From Catellatospora paridis (lineage in GTDB: Bacteria > Actinomycetota > Actinomycetes > Mycobacteriales > Micromonosporaceae): a DNA stretch of 64,000 nt. Below, piece by piece: positions 1-7,090 of this stretch. The DNA lies in contig NZ_WBZD01000020.1 of NCBI RefSeq assembly GCF_009720365.1, positions 124,001 through 188,000 on the forward strand, given 5' to 3'. The position numbers and the translations under genes are program-made. Under the pieces are notes generated by a model. It saw only the letters and a list, made by a program, of their open reading frames with translations, did not search any database and had not been told where the DNA came from. Numbering within the stretch: position 1 is the stretch's first letter; every line of letters starts with the position of its first letter.

Positions 1-285
1 GTCGCGCTCTCCGACGACCAGCACGGCCGCTACGTCGCCGCCGCGATCAGCCGCCAGCTCGCGCACCTCGCCCAGGCGGGCGAGGGAGAGCGCAACCACG
101 CGCTATACCGTTCCGCAGTCGCGCTCGGCCAGCTCGCCGCTGGCGGGGCGATCGGGCAGGCAGAAGTAGAGGGCCTGCTGACGCAGGCTGCCTACAGCGC
201 CGGGCTGCGCCCGGCCGAGACACGCCGCACCATTACCTCCGGTCTACGTGCGGGCGCGCGCCGTCCCCGGAGCGTGACCGCATGA
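1..285 (+). CDS. C-terminal part of bifunctional DNA primase/polymerase-like protein (element-borne, partial)
   Basis: The frame is open from base 1 to a TGA at 283-285 and gives 94 residues with no start in the window. The helical tail, with an 'ALYRSAVALGQLAAGG' segment followed by a 'GLLTQAAYSAGL...RRTITSGL' segment, resembles the C-terminus of primase-polymerase proteins carried by actinobacterial integrative elements and phages; this is recognition by memory of the family. Its stop overlaps the start of the AAA ATPase (ATGA), so the two are translationally coupled in a replication-excision-integration operon. The catalytic part lies outside the window, so the function is inferred. Confidence 0.6.
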   Translation, partial: VALSDDQHGRYVAAAISRQLAHLAQAGEGERNHALYRSAVALGQLAAGGAIGQAEVEGLLTQAAYSAGLRPAETRRTITSGLRAGARRPRSVTA

Positions 286-1430
286 CCGCAGCGAACGCCG
301 CGCACCTCAGCGTCGTGCCGGCAGGGCCGCAGCCGGAGCGCAAGCGGCCCGCGCTCGGCGGGACGTGGACGGCCGACAAGCTCATGGGTGCGGAGTTCCC
401 GCCACCGGCGTGGGCGGTGCCGGGCATCCTGCCCGAAGGGCTCACACTGCTGGCGGGTGCGCCGAAGGTGGGCAAGAGCTGGCTGTCGCTTGGGCTGGGG
501 CTGGCGGTCGCGTCCGGTGGCATGGCGCTGGACAGCATCCCCGTCCAGGCCGGGCCGGTGCTCTACCTCGCGCTGGAGGACACTCCACGGCGGTTGCAGT
601 CGCGCATGGGGCGCATCCTCGGCGGGCAGCCCGCACCGGCAGGACTCACCCTGGCCACCGAGTGTCCGCCCCTGCGGGCGGGGGGTGCGCAGGCCATCGC
701 CGATTGGATCAAAGCCAACCGGGGCGCGCGCATGGTCGTCATCGACGTGTTCGCCAAGGTGCGCGGCAACAACGCACCCGGCATCAGCCCATACGAAGCC
801 GATTACGCCGCGATGACACCCGCCAAGATGCTCGCCGACCGGTTCGGCATCGCTGTCGTGCTGGTCCACCACGTACGCAAGGCAGCGTCCGAAGACTTCC
901 TCGCCGAAGTCTCAGGCACCAACGGCCTTGCCGGCGCGGCTGACACCACGATCGTGCTCAAGCGCGGGCGTGGCCAGGCCGATGGCGTCCTGCACACCAC
1001 CGGTCGTGACGTAGACGAGGCGGAGTACGCGCTGTCGTTCCACGCAGCGGCGGGCGCGTGGCAGTTGCTCGATGGTCCCGCCGTGGACCACACGCTGAGC
1101 GACACCCGCAGCGCGATCCTGCGCCACCTGCGCCAGCACGGCCAGGCACAGCCACCCAAGGCGGTCGCTGAGGCCACCAGCCTGGCGTACGACACGGTCA
1201 AACGCACCTGCCTGCGGATGGCCGCAGACGGACAGCTCATCTCTGACGCCAGCGGGCGCTACGGCGTCCCCGCCGATGGGGCACCCGCTGTCCCCCGTGT
1301 CCCTCGTGTCCCCCAATCAGGTCTGACCAGTGGTAATGAAACTGATCATGGGGGACACCGGAGTGACCATGCTGTCCCCCGTGTCCCCCATGTTCGCCAA
1401 ATCGACGAGGAGAGGAGCACCGATGCCTGA
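282..1430 (+). CDS. AAA/RecA-fold ATPase, RepA/KaiC-like replication helicase of the integrated element
   Basis: A 382-residue protein. A Walker A (GAPKVGKSWLSLG) sits near residue 60 and a Walker B-like strand (ARMVVIDVFAKVRG) near 150, followed by an 'LVHHVRKA' sensor-like strand and a 'GTNGLAGAADT' loop, the layout of RepA/KaiC-type hexameric ATPases (AAA_25). Residues about 270-330 look like a winged helix (PKAVAEATSLAYDTVKRTCLRMAADGQL, given here only as a region description). It overlaps the primase-polymerase stop and the excisionase start. The probable role is helicase or initiator function in replication of the excised element. The C-terminal tail is repetitive (VPRVPRVP), encoded by the GTGTCCC repeats. 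Confidence 0.75.
   Translation: MTAANAAHLSVVPAGPQPERKRPALGGTWTADKLMGAEFPPPAWAVPGILPEGLTLLAGAPKVGKSWLSLGLGLAVASGGMALDSIPVQAGPVLYLALEDTPRRLQSRMGRILGGQPAPAGLTLATECPPLRAGGAQAIADWIKANRGARMVVIDVFAKVRGNNAPGISPYEADYAAMTPAKMLADRFGIAVVLVHHVRKAASEDFLAEVSGTNGLAGAADTTIVLKRGRGQADGVLHTTGRDVDEAEYALSFHAAAGAWQLLDGPAVDHTLSDTRSAILRHLRQHGQAQPPKAVAEATSLAYDTVKRTCLRMAADGQLISDASGRYGVPADGAPAVPRVPRVPQSGLTSGNETDHGGHRSDHAVPRVPHVRQIDEERSTDA
1289..1390 (+). repeat. Cluster of (G/C)TGTCCC repeats with a long inverted pair
   Basis: Five forward copies of (G/C)TGTCCC at about 1289, 1298, 1306, 1372 and 1381, and one reverse copy (GGGGGACAC, about 1350-1358). The copies near 1306 and 1350 form an inverted pair extended by ATCAG/CTGAT. 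They lie in the 3' end of the replication ATPase gene, just before the excisionase. They could be iterons or protein-binding sites of the element; low-complexity coding is the alternative. Confidence 0.5.
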
Positions 1431-1641
1431 GAAGTACCTCACCATCCCCCAAGTCGCCGAACGGCTCGGCACGACCGAGCGCTTTCCGCGACGCCTCGTC
1501 GAGGAACGCCGGATCGAGTTCAAGCGGTTCGGCCGGCACGTCAGGATCGGAGAGAGTGTGCTGGCCGCGTACATCGAGTCATGCACGATCACCCCCGTCG
1601 AGCGTCGGCGAGGTCGCACCCGCCGGAGCGTGAGCCGATGA
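1423..1641 (+). CDS. Excisionase-type helix-turn-helix protein
   Basis: A 72-residue protein with the MerR/excisionase winged-helix pattern: 'YLTIPQVAERLGTTERFPRRL' region (residues 5-25), then a wing 'FKRFGRHVRIGESVLAAYIE'. The ATG at 1423 is chosen over upstream in-frame starts because AGGAGAGGAG lies 7-15 bases before it and because it overlaps the stop of the ATPase gene. The stop (1639-1641) overlaps the integrase ATG (1638). A small HTH gene directly before an integrase is the standard place for a directionality factor. The wing ends in a very basic tail (RRRGRTRRSVSR), which suits DNA bending. Confidence 0.8.
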   Translation: MPEKYLTIPQVAERLGTTERFPRRLVEERRIEFKRFGRHVRIGESVLAAYIESCTITPVERRRGRTRRSVSR

Positions 1642-2774
1642 GCGGGCGCAAACGGAGCCGCAAGCGCGAGTTCGGCAGCGTTCGAAAGCTTCCTTCCGGC
1701 CGCTACCAGGCCCGCTACACCGGGCCGGATGGAATGATCCGGCCCGCCCCGGACACGTTCGACACGCAGAAAGCAGCCACTGAATGGCTGGTCGAGAAGC
1801 AGGCCGAGATCCTTCGTAGCGAATGGATCGACCCTGATGCTGGCACCATCACCTTCGGCGAGTACGCCGCCCGGTGGGTTAAGGACCGCGACCTCAAGCC
1901 ACGCACACGGGTGGAGTACGAACGGAACCTGCGGCTGCACATCAAGCCGCAGCTCGGAGAGAAGGCCCTCAACGGCGTCACTCCCCCACAGGTCCGGGCA
2001 TGGCGCTCCGCCCTCCTAGCGGCCGGGGTGGGAAGACCTACGGTGGCGAAGAACTACCGCATCCTGCGCGCCATCTTCGCCACCGCCCTGGACGACGACT
2101 TGATCCGGCGCAGCCCCTGCCGGATCAAGGGCGCAGGCCAGGACACCGCCGATGAGCGGCCGACCGCCACGCTCGACCAGGTGTTCGGCATCGCGGCGGC
2201 GATCCAGCCGCGTTACCGGCTGATGGTGTTGCTCGCGACCTTCGCCCAGCTCAGGTTCGGTGAGCTGATCGCGCTGCGACGCAGCAGCGTCGACCTCGAC
2301 GAGATGGAGGTCAAGGTTCAGCGCTCAACGAACGAGATGGAGGACGGCACCCAGTACGACGACGATCCCAAGTCCAAGGCTGGCAAACGTAGCGTGAGCC
2401 TGCCCAGTGCCCTCGGGCCAGACATCCGGGCGCACCTAGAACGGTTCGTGCCAGCCGGGCGGGATGCGCGGCTGTTCCTCGGCCCGCAGGGTGCGATCCC
2501 TCGCCGGAGGAACTTCAACCGGGTGTGGAAGGCGGCGCTCGACGCGGCTGGCATTCCGGCCGAGATGGGCCTTCACCTGCACGACTTACGGCACACCGGC
2601 GGAACCTGGTCGGGTCGGGGCGGCGCGACGCTCAAAGAGATCATGGCGAGGCTGGGGCACGCTAGCCCACGGGCCGCGATGATCTACCAGCACGCGACGA
2701 AGGACCGAGACCAGGCCATTGCGGCGGCGCTGGACGTGCTGATCGAGGAGGCACGAGGCAAGACCGAAGACTGA
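1638..2774 (+). CDS. int: Site-specific tyrosine recombinase (integrase)
   Basis: A 378-residue integrase that would catalyse integration and excision of the element. The N-terminal part has an AP2-like arm-binding segment (GSVRKLPSGRYQARYTGPDG), followed by a SAM-like core-binding domain (about 65-150) and a catalytic domain. Catalytic residues visible: Arg in 'QLRFGELIALRR', His-x-x-Arg in 'HLHDLRHTGGTW', His in 'LGHASPRAAMIYQHA' and the nucleophile Tyr in the same string. The ATG at 1638 overlaps the excisionase stop. Upstream in-frame Met codons would run through the excisionase gene. It points towards tRNA-Ala at 4568-4640 but is separated from it by 1.8 kb. Confidence 0.92.
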   Translation: MSGRKRSRKREFGSVRKLPSGRYQARYTGPDGMIRPAPDTFDTQKAATEWLVEKQAEILRSEWIDPDAGTITFGEYAARWVKDRDLKPRTRVEYERNLRLHIKPQLGEKALNGVTPPQVRAWRSALLAAGVGRPTVAKNYRILRAIFATALDDDLIRRSPCRIKGAGQDTADERPTATLDQVFGIAAAIQPRYRLMVLLATFAQLRFGELIALRRSSVDLDEMEVKVQRSTNEMEDGTQYDDDPKSKAGKRSVSLPSALGPDIRAHLERFVPAGRDARLFLGPQGAIPRRRNFNRVWKAALDAAGIPAEMGLHLHDLRHTGGTWSGRGGATLKEIMARLGHASPRAAMIYQHATKDRDQAIAAALDVLIEEARGKTED

Positions 2775-2790
2775 TCTATCACTTTAAAGG

Positions 2791-2836
2791 AAATGCAGAA
2801 ACGCCCAGGTTAGATGACCTGGGCGTTTCTGCATTT
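2791..2836 (+). terminator. Perfect 20-bp hairpin after int (terminator or attachment-site half)
   Basis: Arms AAATGCAGAAACGCCCAGGT and its exact reverse complement are separated by a 6-base loop (TAGATG). It starts 16 bases after the integrase stop and reads as a terminator in both directions (T-rich 3' arm). The central 13 bases of each arm are identical to those of the hairpin next to tRNA-Ala at 4531-4562. Confidence 0.8.
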
Positions 2837-2844
2837 AGGCCACA

Positions 2845-3369
2845 TCAGGCATCCGGTAGCAACTCACCCGTGACGGTTCGCATCCATCGCCGGTTAGAAC
2901 TGTCCCGGAACTTAAGAGACACGAGGTAGAGCGACCGGTCGTCAACATCACGAAGCATCGACTCCTTGGCCAGGAAGAAGTGTGATCCGGGTGGCAACAC
3001 CCGCCTCGTCACGCTGCCGCGTGGACCGCTCGGCTCACCATCGTTGATCAGTGGGGACGAGAAGTAGAAGTCGACCTGCACGTCATAGACCGGAACGCCA
3101 GAGCCATTAGCGATCGCAACGCCCCAGCCGTGCCTGGTCTCCGTCCCTGCCCCTGGAGCGGTGACCTCGTACGCGCGCCGCGTGTACCAGGCGGCAACCA
3201 CGGAGGCTTGAGATCGAATCGCGTCATCATCCCGCTGCGCTTGTAGCTTCGCTGCGGTCTCGTCCCGCCGCGACTCAACACCGTAAACCTTGTAAGCCGT
3301 GAACCCAGCGAGCGAGGCCGCTAGAAACGCGAGCCAGGTCGGGGCGTCACCCCAGTCGACAGTCCACAT
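2845..3369 (-). CDS. Hypothetical protein with one N-terminal membrane segment
   Basis: No family recognised. 174 residues from the ATG at 3369; an upstream ATG at 3477 would add 36 residues of poor composition and is less likely. A single hydrophobic helix (WLAFLAASLAGFTAYKVYGV, about residues 10-30) is followed by a charged stalk (RRDETAAKLQAQRDDD) and a beta-rich domain with 'GWGVAIANGSGVPVYDVQVD' and 'LPPGSHFFLAKES'. This membrane-stalk-beta layout is seen in many actinobacterial unknowns. It lies in the lower-GC islet between int and tRNA-Ala and is convergent with int. Confidence 0.6.
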   Translation of the reverse strand: MWTVDWGDAPTWLAFLAASLAGFTAYKVYGVESRRDETAAKLQAQRDDDAIRSQASVVAAWYTRRAYEVTAPGAGTETRHGWGVAIANGSGVPVYDVQVDFYFSSPLINDGEPSGPRGSVTRRVLPPGSHFFLAKESMLRDVDDRSLYLVSLKFRDSSNRRWMRTVTGELLPDA

Positions 3370-3509
3370 CGCGCTACAGAAGGACACCCTGCCAAGCCTA
3401 GGCAAGCAACGATCTCCGCCAAGAGCCGTTCGTAGGTGAACAGATGGACATGCGGTGGACCTTCTCGCACGGAACATCCTAGAGAACTTTCTAAGCTCGA
3501 CCCGCTTCT

Positions 3510-3716
3510 CTAGCTCTCTTCACCCTGCCCAGCCACGAAGCGAAGGACTGAGATGAGCAGGGCGGTCCCGCTCACAAAAGCACCAGCAGCCGTAAGAGCG
3601 GCAGCGGGGAGAGACGCGCCGCCTGCCCAGGCAAGCACGCCCACAGCCGCAGCAGCGATCACCGCCGCGAGAACACTGATCGCCATCCACAGGCCGCGTG
3701 CGACGGGATCCGTCAT
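3510..3716 (-). CDS. Small two-helix membrane protein, function unknown
   Basis: 68 residues from the ATG at 3716, preceded by AAAGGA 7 bases upstream, which decides this start over a longer in-frame one. There are two hydrophobic helices: 'LWMAISVLAAVIAAAAVGVL' and, after a glycine turn, 'LPAAALTAAGAFVSGTALLI'. The C-terminus is short and acidic. It may be co-transcribed with the downstream membrane-stalk gene (140 bases apart, same strand). No family is recognised. Confidence 0.6.
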   Translation of the reverse strand: MTDPVARGLWMAISVLAAVIAAAAVGVLAWAGGASLPAAALTAAGAFVSGTALLISVLRFVAGQGEES

Positions 3717-3778
3717 CGTGATCCTTTCACGTTGGGGTCGGATTGACGGAGGCGAACCATCTCCGTCGACACCCATCG

Positions 3779-3814
3779 TTGCGCACAGCCATGACCGCAC
3801 GGTACGGTCACGCC
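3779..3814 (+). promoter_or_regulatory. Candidate leaderless promoter
   Basis: TTGCGC (3779-3784), an 18-base spacer, and TACGGT (3803-3808), which fits the TANNNT minus-10 pattern. The GTG at 3815 would then fall at the expected transcription start. No Shine-Dalgarno sequence precedes that GTG. Confidence 0.4.
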
Positions 3815-4435
3815 GTGACAGAGTCTCGGACCGGTGAAGTGTCACAGCGAGTCGAATGGCTTACGCCGTTTCCCATGGACGGAATCCAGCCAGTCTTGGT
3901 CGAGAGTGACGACAGTCCTTGGCACGTAATCCCTCATTGGGCGCTCGTTGACGGCAAGGCCAAGCTGGTGGGAATCGACATTCGGTGTTTTGTTGAGGAA
4001 TGCACCCCGGACGGTGAGGAGTTCCCTCGACGGCCCGTCAAGGATGCCCTCGTGGACCTGACCCAGCAGGTCCTTCGGGGTATCTCCCTCTCGGCAGTCC
4101 GGGCGGAGTCGCAGACCTACATCGCCGCGAGGTTTAAGAACCTCGCAGAAGTTATGCCGAGTTGTGTGGCCAGCGAGTACATCGACTCTGTGGGGTCAGC
4201 AGTGTCCGCGTCTGGAGTGCCACGCAAGCGCCGCGCTCCAGCTGGAGACCAACTCCTGGCGCGCGTCGCCCACCTGTATACCGTCGCCCTCTCCTCCGGC
4301 AGCCGGACGCCGGCCCGCGATGTCGAGGAGCAACTACGCGCAGAGGGTGCCCCCGTGAGCGCTCGCGGGGGGCGAGACCAGGTACGCAAATGGATACAAC
4401 GTGCCCGGCAGCGGGACATGTTGCCGCCGGCATAG
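3815..4435 (+). CDS. Hypothetical protein of the element-junction islet
   Basis: 206 residues from GTG 3815. In-frame ATGs at 3743 and 3791 are possible but have no ribosome binding site, and 3815 sits where a leaderless transcript would start. Nothing in the protein is recognised with confidence. The N-terminal half is mixed alpha/beta with aromatic residues (WLTPFPMDGIQPVLVESDD). Residues about 145-206 are helical and basic, 'LLARVAHLYTVALSSG' then 'RGGRDQVRKWIQRARQRDML', which could be a DNA-binding or element-partner module. It ends about 95 bases before the tRNA terminator hairpin and is transcribed away from the small membrane protein gene. Confidence 0.55.
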   Translation: MTESRTGEVSQRVEWLTPFPMDGIQPVLVESDDSPWHVIPHWALVDGKAKLVGIDIRCFVEECTPDGEEFPRRPVKDALVDLTQQVLRGISLSAVRAESQTYIAARFKNLAEVMPSCVASEYIDSVGSAVSASGVPRKRRAPAGDQLLARVAHLYTVALSSGSRTPARDVEEQLRAEGAPVSARGGRDQVRKWIQRARQRDMLPPA

Positions 4436-4530
4436 ATCCAGCCCGGCCGCACATGGGCCTGGCCGCAAGAACGGCTTCCCAGACATCCGGCACGGATCTG
4501 GCACGACGGAGGTCTCGCGTCGGACATAGC

Positions 4531-4562
4531 GAAACGCCCAGGTCTTTCGACCTGGGCGTTTC
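4531..4562 (-). terminator. Terminator hairpin of tRNA-Ala, related to the post-integrase hairpin
   Basis: 14-bp arms (GAAACGCCCAGGTC and its reverse complement) with loop TTTC, directly 3' of the tRNA on its strand. 13 bases of each arm match the hairpin at 2791-2836. Confidence 0.8.
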
Positions 4563-4567
4563 TCCGG

Positions 4568-4640
4568 TGGAGCCGAGGGGACTCGAACCCCTGACCCCCA
4601 CACTGCCAGTGTGGTGCGCTACCAGCTGCGCCACGGCCCC
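4568..4640 (-). tRNA. tRNA-Ala (anticodon GGC)
   Basis: Reading the minus strand, 73 bases fold as a cloverleaf: acceptor GGGGCCG pairs with CGGCTCC (one G-U), the D arm is GCGCAGCTGGTAGCGC, the anticodon stem CCACA/TGTGG encloses CTGGCAG with anticodon GGC, and the T arm is AGGGGTTCGAGTCCCCT. The discriminator is A and CCA is not encoded. The gene is intact. tRNA 3' ends are usual targets of actinomycete integrases, and the integrase-bearing element lies on its 3' side. Confidence 0.95.
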
Positions 4641-4815
4641 TTGTTCCTGGTAAGTCCCCGTTTGACGTTTCCGCCGCCCGGGCACCTGCGAAATATTACA
4701 CGGCCCCACCCCCCGCGCAAAAACGGGTATCCCCGCGAGTCCACCCAGGCGGTGGGCACCCGACGCACCGGCCGACCAGGAACCTGAGTTCATGATCGGC
4801 CGAAACCGGCGCAGG

Positions 4816-5436
4816 TCAGTTGAGGGCCACGTCCGGCGGGAAGTTGGCCACCGCGGCGGTCAGGCCGCCCTGGCGGCGCAGCACCAGCGACCACAGCTCC
4901 TCGGGCTGGGTGCGGAACGGATCGCTGGGCAGGGCCTCGAACACCAGCCAGGAGTTCTCCTCGATCTCCTGCTCCAGCTGCCCGGCACCCCAGCCTGCGT
5001 AGCCGTGGTAGACGCGCACGCACTCCAGTCGCTGGCCGACCCGCGCGGGGTCGCGGCTGAGGTCCACCGTGCCGATCTGCCCCATCACCCGGCTGAAGCC
5101 GACGAAGCCCGCCACGCCCGCACGGGCACGGGCCACGCAGATCGCCGAGTCCGTGCCGACCGGACCGCCCTCGAAGAGCACGCCGGGCTCGCGCAGCAGC
5201 GACTCCCAACCGGGCAGGATGTCGCCCACCAGCGCTTCGGTGGGCCGGTTCAGCACCACCCCGAGCGCCCCGTCGGCCTCGTGGGCCAGAACGAAGACGA
5301 CCGTACGTTCGAAGTTGGGATCCCGGAGCGAGGGCATGGCAACCAGCAGGTGCCCGGTCAGTGACTCCACTGCGTGCCGCCCCGTGCCCTTCCCCGCATT
5401 GTCGTGCCGCGTGGTGTGCGGCTCTCCCGACGCCAT
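4816..5436 (-). CDS. YqgE/AlgH family protein
   Basis: 206 residues from ATG 5436 (an in-frame ATG three codons earlier is also possible). The family signature is clear: 'SLTGHLLVAMPSLRDPNFER' at the N-terminus, 'HEADGALGVVLNRPTE', 'LFEGGPVG' and 'YHGYAGWGAGQLEQEI'. Members are about 190 residues and fold as a compact alpha/beta domain. The biochemical role is unknown, although the name AlgH comes from alginate regulation in Pseudomonas. The gene is divergent from the nucleosidase gene and lies 3' of tRNA-Ala with no sign of an operon. Confidence 0.9.
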   Translation of the reverse strand: MASGEPHTTRHDNAGKGTGRHAVESLTGHLLVAMPSLRDPNFERTVVFVLAHEADGALGVVLNRPTEALVGDILPGWESLLREPGVLFEGGPVGTDSAICVARARAGVAGFVGFSRVMGQIGTVDLSRDPARVGQRLECVRVYHGYAGWGAGQLEQEIEENSWLVFEALPSDPFRTQPEELWSLVLRRQGGLTAAVANFPPDVALN

Positions 5437-5585
5437 GAATGGCACCCTATCCGCCCGGAGGCGGCACGGTCAGGGTCTCGGCACGGCTTGTGCGCCAAAC
5501 TTCCCCGTCTCGGTGACAAGGACCGTGCTGACCTGGGCCCGTCGGCTTACATGAGAGCTGTTCGACACGCCGCTAGACTTCGCGG

Positions 5586-6173
5586 GTGACTCTTACCGGC
5601 ACCGTGACCCCCGACCGGCCGCTGATCGTCGTCGCGCTGCGGGAGGAGGCGGCGCATCTCGACACCGCGCACCCCGTGCTGCTGACCGGGGTCGGCAAGG
5701 TCAACGCGGCACTCGCGGTGTCCCGCGTGCTGGCCGCGGGCGTGCTGCCGCGCGAGATCGTGAACCTGGGCACCGCCGGTGCGCTGCGGCCCGGTCTGGC
5801 CGGCGTCCACGAGATCAGCCGGGTGGTGCAGCACGACTTCGACACCGCCACGATCCGCGCGGTGACCGGCCACACCTTCGGCGAGGCGCTCGACCTGCCC
5901 GGAGCCGGGCCGGTGCTGGCCACCGGTGACGTGTTCGTCTCGGACCCGGTGCTGCGCGCGGCACTGGCCGAGCACGCCGCGCTGGTCGACATGGAGGGGT
6001 ATGCCGTCGCCGCGGCGGCCGCCGCCTACGGTGTGCCCGTACGGATGATCAAACACGTCAGCGACGAGGCCGACGGTGCGGCCGTCACCGGCTGGGCCGA
6101 GTCGGTCGACGCGTGCGCCCGCATCCTCGCCGCCTGGCTGAGCGAATGGCAGCACACCGCTCCCGCGCGCTGA
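5586..6173 (+). CDS. 5'-methylthioadenosine/S-adenosylhomocysteine nucleosidase-like phosphorylase family protein
   Basis: 195 residues from GTG 5586, a PNP_UDP-type nucleosidase fold. Visible features are the opening strand 'LIVVALREEAAHL', 'VLLTGVGKVNAALAVSRVL', the substrate loop 'NLGTAGALRPGLAGV', the ribose-binding 'DMEGYAVAAAA' and the closing 'HVSDEADGAA' with the catalytic Asp. The DMEG pattern matches the Met-Glu pair that binds ribose in MTA/SAH nucleosidases. It is shorter than the 230-residue norm. It may release adenine or hypoxanthine from nucleosides; the exact substrate cannot be read from sequence. It is a monocistronic gene. Confidence 0.8.
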   Translation: MTLTGTVTPDRPLIVVALREEAAHLDTAHPVLLTGVGKVNAALAVSRVLAAGVLPREIVNLGTAGALRPGLAGVHEISRVVQHDFDTATIRAVTGHTFGEALDLPGAGPVLATGDVFVSDPVLRAALAEHAALVDMEGYAVAAAAAAYGVPVRMIKHVSDEADGAAVTGWAESVDACARILAAWLSEWQHTAPAR

Positions 6174-6189
6174 TCTCGCGACGAGGCGG

Positions 6190-6456
6190 TCAGGTCTCGC
6201 CGCCGAGGTCGACGCCGTAGGCCTGGTGCAGCACGTCGGCCGTGCGCTGGCGGTAGGCGGTGAGTCGCTGGGCGAGCTGTTCCTCGGCGTGCCGGCCGGC
6301 GGCCCGGGCGGTCATCGCGTCCAGCAGCGCCCGCCGGTCGCACTCCAGCGCCTGCACACTGTGTGTCAGCCGCGGGGCGTCCGCGATCACGTCACCGAGG
6401 CGGCCCGAGGGGCCGAGCACGGCGGTAGACAGCTCGTCCAGTGAATCGGTGGCCAT
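6190..6456 (-). CDS. Small helical protein, function unknown
   Basis: 88 residues from ATG 6456, rich in Ala, Arg, Gln and Leu, predicted to be mostly helical. The segment 'VQALECDRRALLDAMTARAA' and what follows has heptad-like spacing, so a short coiled coil is plausible. There is no membrane segment and no metal motif. It is convergent with the nucleosidase gene (16 bases between stops). The coding bias supports a real gene. No family is recognised. Confidence 0.55.
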   Translation of the reverse strand: MATDSLDELSTAVLGPSGRLGDVIADAPRLTHSVQALECDRRALLDAMTARAAGRHAEEQLAQRLTAYRQRTADVLHQAYGVDLGGET

Positions 6457-6588
6457 ACCTCACCCCCGGACCGCGAAAACGTCCTTGCGTTCGATGGTCA
6501 CGCGGGACAGGCCCGAAGTCCATACCTTTGCCCAGGTTTGAACGCGCGTTCAGTCGGTCATGGGGGCAGCTACCAGGGCATATGTGGC

Positions 6589-6622
6589 GAACGGCCCCGG
6601 TCCTGAAGGACCGGGGCCGTTC
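6589..6622 (-). terminator. ssrA terminator
   Basis: 15-bp GC-rich arms (GAACGGCCCCGGTCC and reverse complement) with loop TGAA, 7 bases beyond the tmRNA 3' end. Confidence 0.85.
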
Positions 6623-6628
6623 ATTGTC

Positions 6629-7004
6629 TGGTGGAGGTGCCGGGAATCGAACCCGGGTCCATCGCCGCATAAACAGGGCTTCTCCGAGCGCAGCTCACTA
6701 TGCCTCTACTCGACCCCACCGATCACGTGAGCAAGACGGTGTGACGGGCCCAGTCGCGATTGATCTCGCCTCAGCAGCCCCGCGACGGGACTGAATCGGC
6801 CAGCCTACTAACTGATGCCGGTACACGGGCCATAGGCACTCCCGGACCGACAGACTTGCTACTCGCCTCAGGCGGCGAGAGCGAAGTCGCGCTTGACGTT
6901 AGTCTTGGCGCTTATAGTTTTCCGACGACGATTATCGAGACGACGTCGGCTTCCTCGGCTCGCTTCTCCTGCCGCAACGTACGATGTCGAAACCTGTCAC
7001 CCCC
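6629..7004 (-). ncRNA. ssrA: tmRNA (transfer-messenger RNA)
   Basis: On the minus strand the RNA starts GGGGGTGACAGGTTTCGACA at 7004 and ends with the T arm GGGTTCGATTCCC, acceptor CACCTCC and encoded ACCA at 6629. The 7-bp acceptor stem pairs with one G-U. The tag reading frame is at 6868-6909: A-K-T-N-V-K-R-D-F-A-L-A-A followed by TGA, with the usual Ala-rich degradation signal. It rescues stalled ribosomes together with SmpB, whose gene lies 3.7 kb away on the same strand. Confidence 0.97.
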
Positions 7005-7090
7005 TGGTCGCGCCGAAGCGCACACACAGTGACGATCACCGCGCTCGTAAAGAGTAACGCCCAGGACGACCAAAGTCATTCCGGTATCGG

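Noticed and set aside
1-4640. Complete prophage
   Set aside because: No structural, packaging or lysis genes are visible; the gene set fits an integrative element with a replication module, and only its right end is present.
4152-4793. 213-residue minus-strand reading frame
   Set aside because: It runs through tRNA-Ala and its terminator and opposes a better gene, so it is a shadow frame.
5446-5585. Additional small gene between YqgE and the nucleosidase
   Set aside because: Short frames there have no start site or coding bias; the space is a normal divergent promoter region.
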